A stretch of 11,461 nt of DNA from an uncultured Pseudomonadota bacterium (GCA_937967875.1 CALBTQ010000771.1:1-11461); one strand, 5' to 3'; positions 1 to 8,060 are shown, counted from the stretch's first letter. Numbers and translations: made by a program. The notes: generated by a model not told the origin, from the letters alone.

Positions 1-52
1 CCGCCGCCCACCGACATCTACACTCTTTCCCTACACGACGCTCTTCCGATCT
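1..52 (+). other. Illumina P5/TruSeq adapter contamination (synthetic)
   Basis: Positions 20-52 are identical to the 33-base TruSeq universal adapter end, finishing in CTCTTCCGATCT. Positions 1-19 continue into the P5 flow-cell primer with four visible mismatches (positions 1, 4, 7 and 15), as expected for a low-quality read end carried into an assembly. Genomic sequence begins at 53. The reverse strand across this stretch encodes IGRASCRERV, a peptide familiar from adapter read-through in predicted proteins. The segment should be trimmed, and no gene start should be called from it. Confidence 0.97.
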
Positions 53-53
53 G

Positions 54-647
<594 letters not shown>

Positions 648-656
648 GCATCCGGC

Positions 657-663
657 GAGGAGG
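657..663 (+). promoter_or_regulatory. Ribosome binding site for the DUF58 gene
   Basis: GAGGAGG lies 12 bases upstream of the ATG at 676, in the short gap after MoxR. The frame is open much further upstream, so this site decides the start. Residues encoded before 676 overlap MoxR and do not resemble the family. Confidence 0.75.
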
Positions 664-675
664 TTTTTCACTTCG

Positions 676-1554
676 ATGTTGACCGCCGAGGCCATCCGTC
701 GCATCCGCCGCGTGGCGATCACCACGCGCAAGGAGGTCGAGACCGGCTTTTCCGGCGCGTACCACAGCGTCTTCAAGGGGCGCGGCGCGCAGTTCGACCA
801 GGTGCGCCCGTACCAGGAAGGCGATCCGATCCGCGACATCGACTGGAACGTGACGGCGCGCACGGGCGAGCCGCACGTGAAGGTGTTCACCGAGGAGCGC
901 GAGCTGACGCTGCTGCTGCTGGTGGACACGAGCGCCTCGGGGTTGTTCGGTTCGGTGCGCGCCAAGCGCGAGCTGGCCGCCGAGGCCGCCGCGATTCTGG
1001 CGTTCTCGGCGATCTCCTCGGGCGACAAGGTGGGCCTGCTGCGCTTCACCGACCGCGTCGAGGAATACGTTCCCCCGCGCAAGGGCGGCAAGCACGTGTG
1101 GCGGGTGATCCGCGATCTGCTGGCCGGCGAAAACGAAGGGCGCGGCACGGACATCGGCCGGGCGTTGGTCTACCTGCGGCGCGTGCGCAAGCGGCGGGCG
1201 GTGGTGTTTTTAATCAGCGATTTTTTCACGCTGCAAAACTACGAGCGCGAACTGCGGGCGATCGCCGGGCGGCACGATCTGGTCGCGGCGGAGATCGTCG
1301 ATCCGCTCGACCTGGCGCTGCCCAAGGCCGGGCTGCTGGAGGTCGAGGACGCCGAGGGCGGCGACCGCCTGTGGGTCGACACGTCGAGCAAAAAAGTCCG
1401 CGAACAATACGCGACGCGGGCCGAGGCGCGGCGCAAGCAGTTGCGCGACATGTTTCTGCGCAACGGCGTCGAGCTGCTGACGCTGCGCACCGACGAGGGC
1501 GCGGCGCCGGCGCTGTCGCGGTTTTTCGAACAACGCAAACGGAGGCGGCGGTGA
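676..1554 (+). CDS. DUF58 domain protein with vWA-like fold
   Basis: A 292-residue cytosolic protein of the DUF58 family, the usual partner of MoxR ATPases. There is no signal peptide or membrane segment. The family signature is clear: GRGAQFDQVRPYQEGDPIRD (36-55) followed by DW and a basic stretch, the motif that defines DUF58. The vWA core carries a complete metal-ion-dependent adhesion site: DTSAS at 84-88, Thr158 in GRGTDIG, and Asp182 in LISDF. The protein therefore probably binds a divalent metal and a partner protein. The C-terminus is strongly basic (RKRRRR). The start at 676 was chosen for the GAGGAGG upstream. The stop overlaps the next start by four bases (GTGA at 1551-1554), so translation is probably coupled. 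The biochemical role of DUF58 is not established; participation in a MoxR-vWA complex is inferred from the family context. Confidence 0.95.
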   Translation: MLTAEAIRRIRRVAITTRKEVETGFSGAYHSVFKGRGAQFDQVRPYQEGDPIRDIDWNVTARTGEPHVKVFTEERELTLLLLVDTSASGLFGSVRAKRELAAEAAAILAFSAISSGDKVGLLRFTDRVEEYVPPRKGGKHVWRVIRDLLAGENEGRGTDIGRALVYLRRVRKRRAVVFLISDFFTLQNYERELRAIAGRHDLVAAEIVDPLDLALPKAGLLEVEDAEGGDRLWVDTSSKKVREQYATRAEARRKQLRDMFLRNGVELLTLRTDEGAAPALSRFFEQRKRRRR

Positions 1555-2501
1555 GGCGCGTACTTCCCGCGTTGCTGCTCGTGTTGCTGCTGGCCGGCGC
1601 GGCCCGGGCGCATCCGGTGGCGCTGGGCGTGTACGCGAGCAAGACGCGCGTGGAGATCACCGAGCCGCTGGCCTATCAGATCGTACTGGAGTTCCCGGGC
1701 GGATGGTCGGTGACGCCGCCGGTGATGAAGCGCGAGATGGGCCTGTTCGACGTCGACGAATGCTCGACCAAGATCGATCCGCATCCCGACGGCGGCGCGC
1801 GCCTGGCCATTTCCTGCACGCTGACTTCTTATGAACCGGGGGTCGTCGACCTGCCGGTCAAAGAGGTGAAGATCAACGGTCCGGACGGCCGCGTCGAAAC
1901 CGACCTGCTGCCCGAAGTGAAGCTGACCGTCGTCGGGCCGTTGGTCGGCGAGGAACCCCGAGGGCTCAAGCCGCCCGAAGAGGTGCCGACCAATTGGCTG
2001 CCGCTGCTGCTGGGCGTGGGCGTGGGCTTGATCGTCGTCGCGTTGATCGCGCTGACGGTCGTCCTGCTGGTGCGCAAGGTGCGCGGCCGCGAAAAGCGGG
2101 AGAAGGCCAAGCCCCGCGAACCGGCCGATCTGCGCGCGCTGCGGCGGCTGGACAGCGAGGAGCTCGAGCGGCTCTTGCGCGAAGGAAAGGCGAAGCCCTT
2201 TTACACCGAGCTGACCGCGATCGTGCGCGAGTACCTCGAAGCGCGCTTCGGTCTGCCCGCGCCGGACCGCACGTCGCATGAAATTTTGGACCTGCTCAAG
2301 TTCTACGGCCTGACCGATCATCAGAAGTTTTTCCGCGAGCTGCTGGACAACTCCGACTACGCCAAGTTCGCCGGCCTGGAGGTGCCGCACGACCTGTGGC
2401 AGCGGCACCGTTCGCAGTCGCGCATGTTCGTGGTCAACACCAAGCCCGCGGAAATGCCGGAACCGGCGCCCGACGACGCGGCGGACAAGGAGGTCAAATG
2501 A
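1551..2501 (+). CDS. Small BatD-like / DUF4381-like membrane protein
   Basis: A 316-residue predicted inner-membrane protein found between DUF58 and BatA, where Bat operons often hold a poorly characterised BatD-like or DUF4381-like gene. It has a signal peptide (1-20, cleavage after ARA), a beta-rich periplasmic part (about 21-145), one membrane helix (about 149-174), a basic stop-transfer segment (RKVRGREKREK) and a cytosolic helical domain (about 192-285). The cytosolic domain carries FYTEL, IVREYLEARFG and DNSDYAKFAG, which line up with the C-terminal domain of BatD downstream in this window. A GTG start at 1551 is chosen because GGAGG sits just upstream (1541-1545), it overlaps the DUF58 stop, and the signal peptide begins exactly there. 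Residues upstream in this frame are an antisense-like Arg/Ala/Gly shadow. The acidic tail ends in an ATGA overlap with batA. The family name is uncertain; the architecture is clear. Confidence 0.85.
   Translation: MRRVLPALLLVLLLAGAARAHPVALGVYASKTRVEITEPLAYQIVLEFPGGWSVTPPVMKREMGLFDVDECSTKIDPHPDGGARLAISCTLTSYEPGVVDLPVKEVKINGPDGRVETDLLPEVKLTVVGPLVGEEPRGLKPPEEVPTNWLPLLLGVGVGLIVVALIALTVVLLVRKVRGREKREKAKPREPADLRALRRLDSEELERLLREGKAKPFYTELTAIVREYLEARFGLPAPDRTSHEILDLLKFYGLTDHQKFFRELLDNSDYAKFAGLEVPHDLWQRHRSQSRMFVVNTKPAEMPEPAPDDAADKEVK
2487..2493 (+). promoter_or_regulatory. Ribosome binding site for batA
   Basis: AAGGAGG lies four bases before the ATG at 2498, inside the last codons of the preceding gene. 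This is a strong but rather closely spaced site. It supports 2498 over the in-frame start at 2396, which would add an Ala/Gly/Arg-rich segment unlike BatA. Confidence 0.65.
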
Positions 2502-3475
2502 CCTTCGGTCTGCCGTGGGTGTTGCCGTTGCTGCTGCTGCCGCTGCTGGTGTTTTTGCGCCGGTTGCGCGGCAAGCGCGAAGCGACGTTGCTGGTCGGCG
2601 ACGCGCGCGCCTTCGCCGATCTGCCGCGCTCGTGGCGTCAGCGGCTGACCTGGCTGCCGCCGCTGTTGCGCATGCTGGCGGTGGCCGCGCTGATCGTCGC
2701 GGCGTCGCGGCCGATGCTGACCACGACGACCGAGAACATCACCAGCGAGGGCATCGACATCATGCTCACGCTGGACGTGTCCGGCTCGATGCAGGCCCCC
2801 GATTTTCAGCCGCGCGACCGTATGTACGTCGCCAAGCTGCTGACCACGCAGTTCATCGAGCAGCGCATCGGCGACCGGCTGGGGCTGGTGCTGTTCGCGG
2901 GCAAGGCCGTGACGCAATGCCCGCTGACGGTCGACCACGGCATCGTCGTGCAGCAGGTGCAGGCCGCCGAGGCCGGGCAGTTGGGCGACGGCACGGCGAT
3001 CGGCATGGCGCTGGCGTCGGCCGCCAACCGCTTGCGCGATGCGCCGGGCAAAAGCCGGGTGATCGTGCTGCTGACCGACGGCAACAACAACACGGGCAAG
3101 ATCGACCCGGTGACGGCTGCGCGCATGGCCGCGGCTCTCAAAACGAAAATCTACGCGATCGGCGTGGGCCGGCGCGGGGCACAGGCGGTGATCGACCCCG
3201 GCGGCTTCGGGCGCCCGCCGCAGGTCACCGAGGAACTGGACGAGGAGACGCTCAAGAAGGTCGCCGAGGCCGGCGGCGGAAAATATTTTCGCGCCACCGA
3301 CGCGCAGGGCCTGAAGAAGATCTTCGACGAAATCGACCGCATGGAGAAAACGCAGGTCGAGCGCGAAAAGGCGACGCACTTTACGGATAAATTCGAACCG
3401 CTGCTGTGGCTCGGGCTGGTTTTGCTGCTGCTGGAACTGGTGCTGGCCGGCGGGCCGTTGCGAAAGGTGAGTTAG
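2498..3475 (+). CDS. batA: BatA, vWA-domain membrane protein
   Basis: A 325-residue integral membrane vWA protein. Order: membrane helix 1 (about 5-20), a short basic cytosolic loop, helix 2 (about 54-71, ending in the family motif AASRPM), periplasmic vWA domain (about 86-285), and C-terminal helix (about 301-318). This is the standard BatA layout and length. The MIDAS is complete: DVSGSM at 93-98, Thr166 in DGTAIG, and Asp194 in LLTDG. The closing segment AIGVGRRG is also typical of the family. BatA and BatB are thought to associate through their vWA domains and present a metal-dependent binding face to the periplasm. The start overlaps the preceding stop (ATGA, 2498-2501), and the TAG at 3473-3475 abuts the batB ATG with no gap. 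Bat proteins were named for aerotolerance in Bacteroides; the function here is inferred from that family. Confidence 0.95.
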   Translation: MTFGLPWVLPLLLLPLLVFLRRLRGKREATLLVGDARAFADLPRSWRQRLTWLPPLLRMLAVAALIVAASRPMLTTTTENITSEGIDIMLTLDVSGSMQAPDFQPRDRMYVAKLLTTQFIEQRIGDRLGLVLFAGKAVTQCPLTVDHGIVVQQVQAAEAGQLGDGTAIGMALASAANRLRDAPGKSRVIVLLTDGNNNTGKIDPVTAARMAAALKTKIYAIGVGRRGAQAVIDPGGFGRPPQVTEELDEETLKKVAEAGGGKYFRATDAQGLKKIFDEIDRMEKTQVEREKATHFTDKFEPLLWLGLVLLLLELVLAGGPLRKVS

Positions 3476-4474
3476 ATGCGGTTGGCGCATCCCGAAGCGT
3501 TGTTGCTGCTGCTGTCGATCCCGGCGCTGGCGCTGTTGCTGTGGCTGGGGCGGCGCGGCCGCGATCGCGCTTTGGCGCGGCTCTTGCCGGCCGGCGAGCA
3601 ACGCGCGGCATTGAGCACGGCGCGCGGTTCGCGGGGCCTCGTCCGCTTGCTGTTGTTGAGCCTGGCGCTGGCGTTTCTGGTCGTCGCCGCGGCGCGACCG
3701 CAACTGGGCTTCGATTACCTCGAGGTGAAGCGGCGGGGCGTGGACGTGGTGGTGGCGATCGACGTGTCGACCTCGATGCTCGCGCAGGACGTCGTCCCGG
3801 ATCGTCTGGGCCGGGCCAAGCATGCGGCCTTGCGGCTGCTGGACAAACTCGGCGGCGACCGCGTGGCCGTGCTGCCCTTCGCGGGCAGTTCGACGCTGCG
3901 CTGGCCGCTGTCGTTCGACCACGGCGCGGCGAAGATGCTCATCGAGGCCGTCGACGCGAGCGCGGTGACCAAATCCGGCTCGGGCCTGAAGACGGCGGTC
4001 GAGGGCGCGCTCAAGCTGTTCACCAAGGACGAGCGCTACGAAAAGGTGCTGGTCGTTCTCAGCGACGGCGAGGACCTGGTCGGCGGGCTCGACGAGGCCG
4101 GGAAGCAGGCGGCCGAGCAAAAGATGATCATCCATGCCATCGGCGTGGGCGACACGCGCGGCGCGCCGATCCCGCTGCCCGGCGCAGAGGGCGAGTTCAA
4201 GCGCGACAAGACCGATAAGATCGTCCTCACGCGGCTGGAGCCCGAACCGCTGCAGGTGCTGGCCGGGCTGACCGGCGGCGTGTACGTGCAGGCCTCCTAC
4301 AGCGAGGACGAGGTGGACGTGGTCGCCGAGAAGATCAACGCGCTGCTCGGCCACGAAATGAAAAAGAGCGTCACCGTGCGCTACAAGGAACAGTACCAGT
4401 GGTTCCTGCTGCCCGGCCTGCTGCTGGTGCTGCTGGAAGAGGCGCTGGGACGCCGGCGAAAGGACAAGCGATGA
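3476..4474 (+). CDS. batB: BatB, vWA-domain membrane protein
   Basis: A 332-residue paralogue of BatA with the same plan: helix 1 (about 8-24), helix 2 (about 55-74, ending AAARPQLG), periplasmic vWA domain (about 86-295), and a C-terminal helix (about 309-322) followed by a basic tail RRRKDKR. The MIDAS has DVSTSM at 96-101 and Asp197 in LSDG. At the position of the usual Thr there is Ser169 (SGSGLKTA), a conservative change that keeps the hydroxyl ligand. HAIGVGDTRGAPIPLPG (220-236) is a BatB hallmark, distinguishing it from BatA. A ribosome binding site (AGGTGA, 3465-3470) lies five bases before the start. The stop overlaps the batC start (ATGA, 4471-4474). It probably acts with BatA as a heteromeric periplasmic platform; this is inferred from the family. 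Confidence 0.95.
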   Translation: MRLAHPEALLLLLSIPALALLLWLGRRGRDRALARLLPAGEQRAALSTARGSRGLVRLLLLSLALAFLVVAAARPQLGFDYLEVKRRGVDVVVAIDVSTSMLAQDVVPDRLGRAKHAALRLLDKLGGDRVAVLPFAGSSTLRWPLSFDHGAAKMLIEAVDASAVTKSGSGLKTAVEGALKLFTKDERYEKVLVVLSDGEDLVGGLDEAGKQAAEQKMIIHAIGVGDTRGAPIPLPGAEGEFKRDKTDKIVLTRLEPEPLQVLAGLTGGVYVQASYSEDEVDVVAEKINALLGHEMKKSVTVRYKEQYQWFLLPGLLLVLLEEALGRRRKDKR

Positions 4475-5271
4475 AACGCGCGTTGACCGTGCTGTTGCTG
4501 CTGCTGTTGACGGCGGCGAACGCCTGGGCGGGCGAGAGCGTCGCCTCGCTGGTCGAGCGCGGCAACGCGGCGTATAACAAACAGCAATACGATCAGGCGC
4601 TGGCGGCGTATCAGGCGGCGGCGCAGCTCGCCCCGCAACGCGCCGAGGTGCAGATCAATCTGGGCAACGCGCTGTTCGCGCAAAACAATTATCCGGAGGC
4701 GGTGGCGGCCTACAACAAGGCGCTGAGCTCGTCGGATCCGCAATTGCGCGCGCGGGCGTTGTACAATCGCGGCAACGCCGAGCTGATGCAGAATCAGTTC
4801 GACGCGGCGATCGGTTCCTATCGCGGCTCGCTGCGGCTCAACCGCTTCGACGAGGACGCGCGGCACAATCTGGCCTACGCGCTGCAAAAGAAACAGGAGC
4901 AGCAGGAGTCGCAGGACCAGAATGAAGAGCAGGATCAGCAAGGCCGGAACGACCAGGAGCAGGAGGATTCCGAGAGCAACGAGGAGCAGGGCGAACAAGA
5001 GGAACAAGAGCAGCCGGAGAACGAGCAGCAGCCGCCGCAGGACGAGCAAGAGGGCGAGCAGCAGGAAACGCCGCCGCCGCAGGAAGAGACGAAGCCCGAC
5101 GAGCAAACGCCGCAACCGGCGCAGCCGTCCGAAGAGCAGGTCGATCAGGAGGAGATGGACCCCGCGCTTGCCGCCAAGCTGTTGGATGCATTACAGGAAG
5201 AGGAGAAGAAGGATCTCCAACGCGCCATCCAAACGCGCCCCGAGGACGAGGATGTGGATCAGGACTGGTAG
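4471..5271 (+). CDS. batC: BatC, TPR protein with Gln/Glu-rich tail
   Basis: A 266-residue exported or membrane-tethered protein. A signal-like hydrophobic segment (1-20, AWA before G21) precedes three TPR-type helical repeats (about 23-135; ERGNAAYNKQQYDQALAAY, NLGNALFAQNNYPEAVAAY, YNRGNAELMQNQFDAAIGSY). A low-complexity Gln/Glu/Asp/Pro stretch follows (about 140-228) with very few basic residues. The C-terminal motif LLDALQEEEKKDLQ and the final DQDW match the conserved ending of BatC-type aerotolerance proteins. TPRs mediate protein-protein contacts, so BatC is likely a scaffold for the BatA/BatB complex. The ATG at 4471 overlaps the batB stop and has AAAGGA six bases upstream. The last 20 bases also encode the start of batD in another frame. 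The long acidic tail is common in the family and probably disordered. Confidence 0.92.
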   Translation: MKRALTVLLLLLLTAANAWAGESVASLVERGNAAYNKQQYDQALAAYQAAAQLAPQRAEVQINLGNALFAQNNYPEAVAAYNKALSSSDPQLRARALYNRGNAELMQNQFDAAIGSYRGSLRLNRFDEDARHNLAYALQKKQEQQESQDQNEEQDQQGRNDQEQEDSESNEEQGEQEEQEQPENEQQPPQDEQEGEQQETPPPQEETKPDEQTPQPAQPSEEQVDQEEMDPALAAKLLDALQEEEKKDLQRAIQTRPEDEDVDQDW

Positions 5272-7081
5272 CCTGCTATTGATCTTACTGCTCGCGCTGA
5301 CGTCGGCGGCGTCGGCGGCGCGCGACGAGGTGCGTCTGCGACTCGAGGTGCAGCCGCGCAGCGTCCTGGTCGGCGACGCGGTGGAGATTTCGATCGTCGT
5401 CGAGGGCGACCGCAAGGCGCAGCCGCAACTGGAGGGCGCCGAGGCCTTTCGCATCGTGGGCACGCAAAGCGGTTCGAGCGTGCAGATCATCAACGGGGTG
5501 ATCAGCATTTCCAACACCTTCACCTACACGGCGGTGGCGCAACGGGCGGGCACGGCGACGTTGACCGCGGTGCTGCCGGCCAAGCGCGGACGCGCGCTTC
5601 GCTCGGAGCCGGTCAGCGTGCTGGTGGCGCAGGCGGGACAGGCGCCGGCGACGACGCCCCAGGGCGGACCGGCCGGCGCGCCGACCGACGCGCAGGGGCG
5701 CGCCAAGCCGATGTTCATGCGCGCCATCCTTTCCACCGCCAAGCCCTATGTCGGCGAACAACTGACCGTCGAGTACCGGGTGTACATTCGCGAGGGCGTG
5801 CGACCGCGCAACTTCAGCCTCAACGAGGTGCCCGAGTTCACCGGCTTCGTCGCGCACGAGCTGATCACCTCCAACCGCCTCAACTTCGAGGGCGTGACGA
5901 TCGACGATACGCCCTATCGCGCGGCGACGGTGAAACGCTACGCGCTGTTTCCGGTCGCACCGGGCGAGGCGACGATCGGCTCGCTCGGCCTGCAGATGAC
6001 CGTGGCGCGCACGGGCCGCGGACGCGGGTGGGATCCGTTCGAGGACTTTTTCGATCTGAGCCAGGGGCGGACGGTGCAGACCGCGTCGCAGCCGGTGAGC
6101 GTGACCGTACTGCCGCCGCCGACGGCGGGGCGGCCGGCCGACTGGCGCGAGGGCGTGGGCAGCTACACGGTGAGCGCGCAACTTGACCGCAGCGAAACGG
6201 CGGTGGGCGAGCCGGTCGAACTGAAGATCGTCGTCGAGGGCGACGGCAACGTCGATTCGATTCCGCGCCCGCTGCTGGCGCTGGACGAGGCGATTCGCGT
6301 CTACAGCGAAAAGGCCAAGCCGGAAATCGTGGCCGGTTATGATTCGGTGAGCGGCAAGAAGACCTTTGAGATCATCCTCATCGCGTCGCAGCCCGGCGCG
6401 TACGAGATTCCGGCGATCCGCGTGCCGTTCTGGGACCCCAAGGAAAAGGGCTACCGCACGGCGACGACCGAACCGCTGCATTTCACCGCGACCGGCGAGG
6501 CCGAGGCCGCGCAGCCGCAGGCGCCGGGCGTGCTCAGCCGCGAGGCGATCGAACTGCGCGGGCGCGACCTGCGCTACATTCGCGGCGACAAGCAAACGCT
6601 GCGCATGGCGTATCAACCGTTATCGGCGCGGCCGGCGGTGTGGGTCGTTCTCGCGCTGTGGCCGCTGCTGGTGTTGGGCGTGACGATTTACCAGCTTCGC
6701 GTCGGGCGCTTGCGGGCCGACCGGCGCTCGTGGCGCAGCCGCCGGGCGTTGCGCGAAGCGCAGCAGCGGCTGACCGAGGCGCGCGCGTTGCTGGCCAAAC
6801 CCGAAGCGGCCCGATTCTACGCCGAGCTGCATCGCGCCGTGCTGGGTTTCATCGCCGACAAGCTCGACGCCGCCGCGCCGGGATTTTCTCCCGACGAACT
6901 GGCAGCGCGTCTGGACGAAGCGGGCGTGAGCGAAACGGCGATCGCCAGCCTGCGCGAGTTGTGGCGCGAAGCCGATCACGTGCGCTTCGCCGGGCAGACT
7001 GCCGATCAGAAACGACGCAAGGACGCCTACGGTCGCGCGCGCGATCTGCTGGCCGATCTGGCGCGGGAGTTGGAACGATGA
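5252..7081 (+). CDS. batD: BatD, large periplasmic Bat protein
   Basis: A 609-residue BatD family protein (oxygen tolerance domain). A signal peptide (1-23, ALTSAASAA) leads into beta-sandwich-type repeats: first about 24-128, then a Pro/Gly/Ala linker (about 129-152), a second about 153-290 with the segment DPFEDFFDLSQGR, and a third about 303-415. The opening phrases of repeats one and three resemble each other (SVLVGDAVEISIVVEGD; ETAVGEPVELKIVVEGDGN). One membrane helix (about 462-479) is followed by a basic stop-transfer region and a cytosolic helical domain (about 505-605), related to that of the small BatD-like protein near the front of the operon. The start at 5252 gives the signal peptide directly, but it sits 20 bases inside batC. 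GAGG at 5242-5245 is a modest ribosome site. The stop overlaps the batE start. BatD is thought to contribute periplasmic domains to the Bat complex; its mechanism is unknown. Confidence 0.93.
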   Translation: MWIRTGSLLLILLLALTSAASAARDEVRLRLEVQPRSVLVGDAVEISIVVEGDRKAQPQLEGAEAFRIVGTQSGSSVQIINGVISISNTFTYTAVAQRAGTATLTAVLPAKRGRALRSEPVSVLVAQAGQAPATTPQGGPAGAPTDAQGRAKPMFMRAILSTAKPYVGEQLTVEYRVYIREGVRPRNFSLNEVPEFTGFVAHELITSNRLNFEGVTIDDTPYRAATVKRYALFPVAPGEATIGSLGLQMTVARTGRGRGWDPFEDFFDLSQGRTVQTASQPVSVTVLPPPTAGRPADWREGVGSYTVSAQLDRSETAVGEPVELKIVVEGDGNVDSIPRPLLALDEAIRVYSEKAKPEIVAGYDSVSGKKTFEIILIASQPGAYEIPAIRVPFWDPKEKGYRTATTEPLHFTATGEAEAAQPQAPGVLSREAIELRGRDLRYIRGDKQTLRMAYQPLSARPAVWVVLALWPLLVLGVTIYQLRVGRLRADRRSWRSRRALREAQQRLTEARALLAKPEAARFYAELHRAVLGFIADKLDAAAPGFSPDELAARLDEAGVSETAIASLRELWREADHVRFAGQTADQKRRKDAYGRARDLLADLARELER

Positions 7082-7845
7082 AGCGCCTGTGGTTGCCGTT
7101 GCTGCTCTTGGCGTTGACGGTCGCGCCGGCGTGGGCCGACGTGGCGGCGGACCATTACAATCGCGGCAACAAGCTGTTTGCCGACGGGCAGTACGCCGAG
7201 GCGCTGGCCGCGTACCAGGCGGCGCTGGATTCGGGCGCCGACGACGCGGCGGTGTACTTGAATTTCGGCAACGCCGCGTTTCGTCTCAACGAGGTCGGGC
7301 TGGCGATCTGGGCCTATGAAATGGGGCTGCGGCTCGAACCGCGCAACGAGGATCTGCGTTTCAACCTGCGCTATGCGGGCGCGTTCATGCGCGACGAAAT
7401 GCCGCCGGCCGACGAGGTGTTCATCCTGCGCGTCGGACGCGCGCTGGCGGGGCATTTCACGGCCGACGAGGCGCTGGCCGGCGCGGCGGCGGGCTGGCTG
7501 CTGTGCGGGCTGGCGGTGTTGTTGTGGGGGCCGTGGCGGCGTTTTCGTTGGCGGGTGATCGCGCTGGGCGTGCTCGGGGCGCTGCTGCTGGCGTTCTTCG
7601 CGCCGATCGCGGCGGCGAACGTGCACCGGCAGGCGGTGCTCGAGCGCGCGGTGGTCGTGGCCGACGAGGTCCTCGTGCGCACCGGCCCGGCGGAAACGGC
7701 CAAGGAAGCCTTCACCGTGCATGCGGGCATGCGCCTGGAGTTGATCGAAACCCGCGACGACTACGCCCGCGTACGCATCCCCACCGGCTTCGAGGGCTGG
7801 CTGCCGACCGAAACCTACCGTGCGCTGCGGCGCGACGCGGAGTGA
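7078..7845 (+). CDS. batE: BatE, TPR and SH3-like domain membrane protein
   Basis: A 255-residue protein closing the Bat operon. Signal peptide (1-20, APAWA before D21); two TPR-type repeats (about 24-100; YNRGNKLFADGQYAEALAAY and YLNFGNAAFRLNEVGLAIWAY); a short link; two membrane helices (about 133-150 and 158-179); and a C-terminal bacterial SH3-like domain (about 186-250; VLVRTGPAETAKEAFTVHAG, then YARVRIPTGFEGWLPTE). This domain order is the usual BatE plan. The N-terminus resembles BatC in this operon, consistent with an old duplication. The ATG at 7078 overlaps the batD stop, and GGGAG (7065-7069) lies eight bases upstream. The gene ends 10 bases before the inverted-arm element. SH3-like domains of this type often bind peptidoglycan or proteins in the periplasm, so it may link the Bat complex to the cell wall; this is inference. 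Confidence 0.93.
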   Translation: MKRLWLPLLLLALTVAPAWADVAADHYNRGNKLFADGQYAEALAAYQAALDSGADDAAVYLNFGNAAFRLNEVGLAIWAYEMGLRLEPRNEDLRFNLRYAGAFMRDEMPPADEVFILRVGRALAGHFTADEALAGAAAGWLLCGLAVLLWGPWRRFRWRVIALGVLGALLLAFFAPIAAANVHRQAVLERAVVVADEVLVRTGPAETAKEAFTVHAGMRLELIETRDDYARVRIPTGFEGWLPTETYRALRRDAE

Positions 7846-7858
7846 CGCTCGTTTTGTC

Positions 7859-7880
7859 ATCTCTGAACTTGTTTCAGGAT
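7859..7880. repeat. Outer hairpin of the left arm
   Basis: CTGAA (7863-7867) pairs with TTCAG (7873-7877) around a five-base loop. ATC (7859-7861) pairs with GAT (7878-7880), leaving T7862 as a single bulge. No T-run follows on either strand, so it is not a standard intrinsic terminator. Confidence 0.65.
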
Positions 7881-7901
7881 CTGGCTCCAATCTCACACAG
7901 C

Positions 7902-7918
7902 TTTCGCCAGGGGCGAAA
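7902..7918. repeat. Inner hairpin of the left arm
   Basis: TTTCGCC (7902-7908) pairs perfectly with GGCGAAA (7912-7918) around a three-base loop. It sits between TCACAC (7893-7898) and TGGCAC (7923-7928), the same flanks as the inner hairpin of the right arm. Confidence 0.6.
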
Positions 7919-8019
7919 ACTATGGCACCCGCCAGGAATAATCCCTGGACCTATGTTTTCTTCAATGGATGGAGCCTCGGCCGGCGCTGACGCGCATTGG
8001 ACGAGTGTGTTTTGTGTGC

Positions 8020-8046
8020 CACATTTTTGGCGAAGCCAAAGGTGTG
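8020..8046. repeat. Inner hairpin of the right arm
   Basis: A 12-pair stem with two G-T wobbles joins 8020-8031 to 8035-8046 around a GAA triloop. The apex GCGAAGC is a notably stable mini-hairpin in single-stranded DNA. It could help fold the region in either the DNA or the RNA of both converging transcripts. Confidence 0.6.
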
Positions 8047-8060
8047 ATGGTTGCGACCGA

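Noticed and set aside
2357..4354. 665-codon minus-strand open frame
   Set aside because: Composition is dominated by Arg, His, Gln and Leu, the mirror of GC-rich third positions in batA and batB. It has no ribosome site, signal peptide or recognisable domain.
4870..5120. GAG/CAG-rich tract as a DNA tandem repeat
   Set aside because: There is no fixed unit or phase. It is explained by Glu/Gln codons of the BatC tail.
5285..6616. 443-codon minus-strand open frame antisense to batD
   Set aside because: Typical GC-rich shadow with Arg/His-rich low-complexity sequence; batD has clear family structure on the other strand.
7922..7990. Possible 22-residue peptide (MAPARNNPWTYV...) inside the intergenic element
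   Set aside because: It overlaps the end of the left arm, has no convincing ribosome site, and is best explained as chance coding within a repeat.
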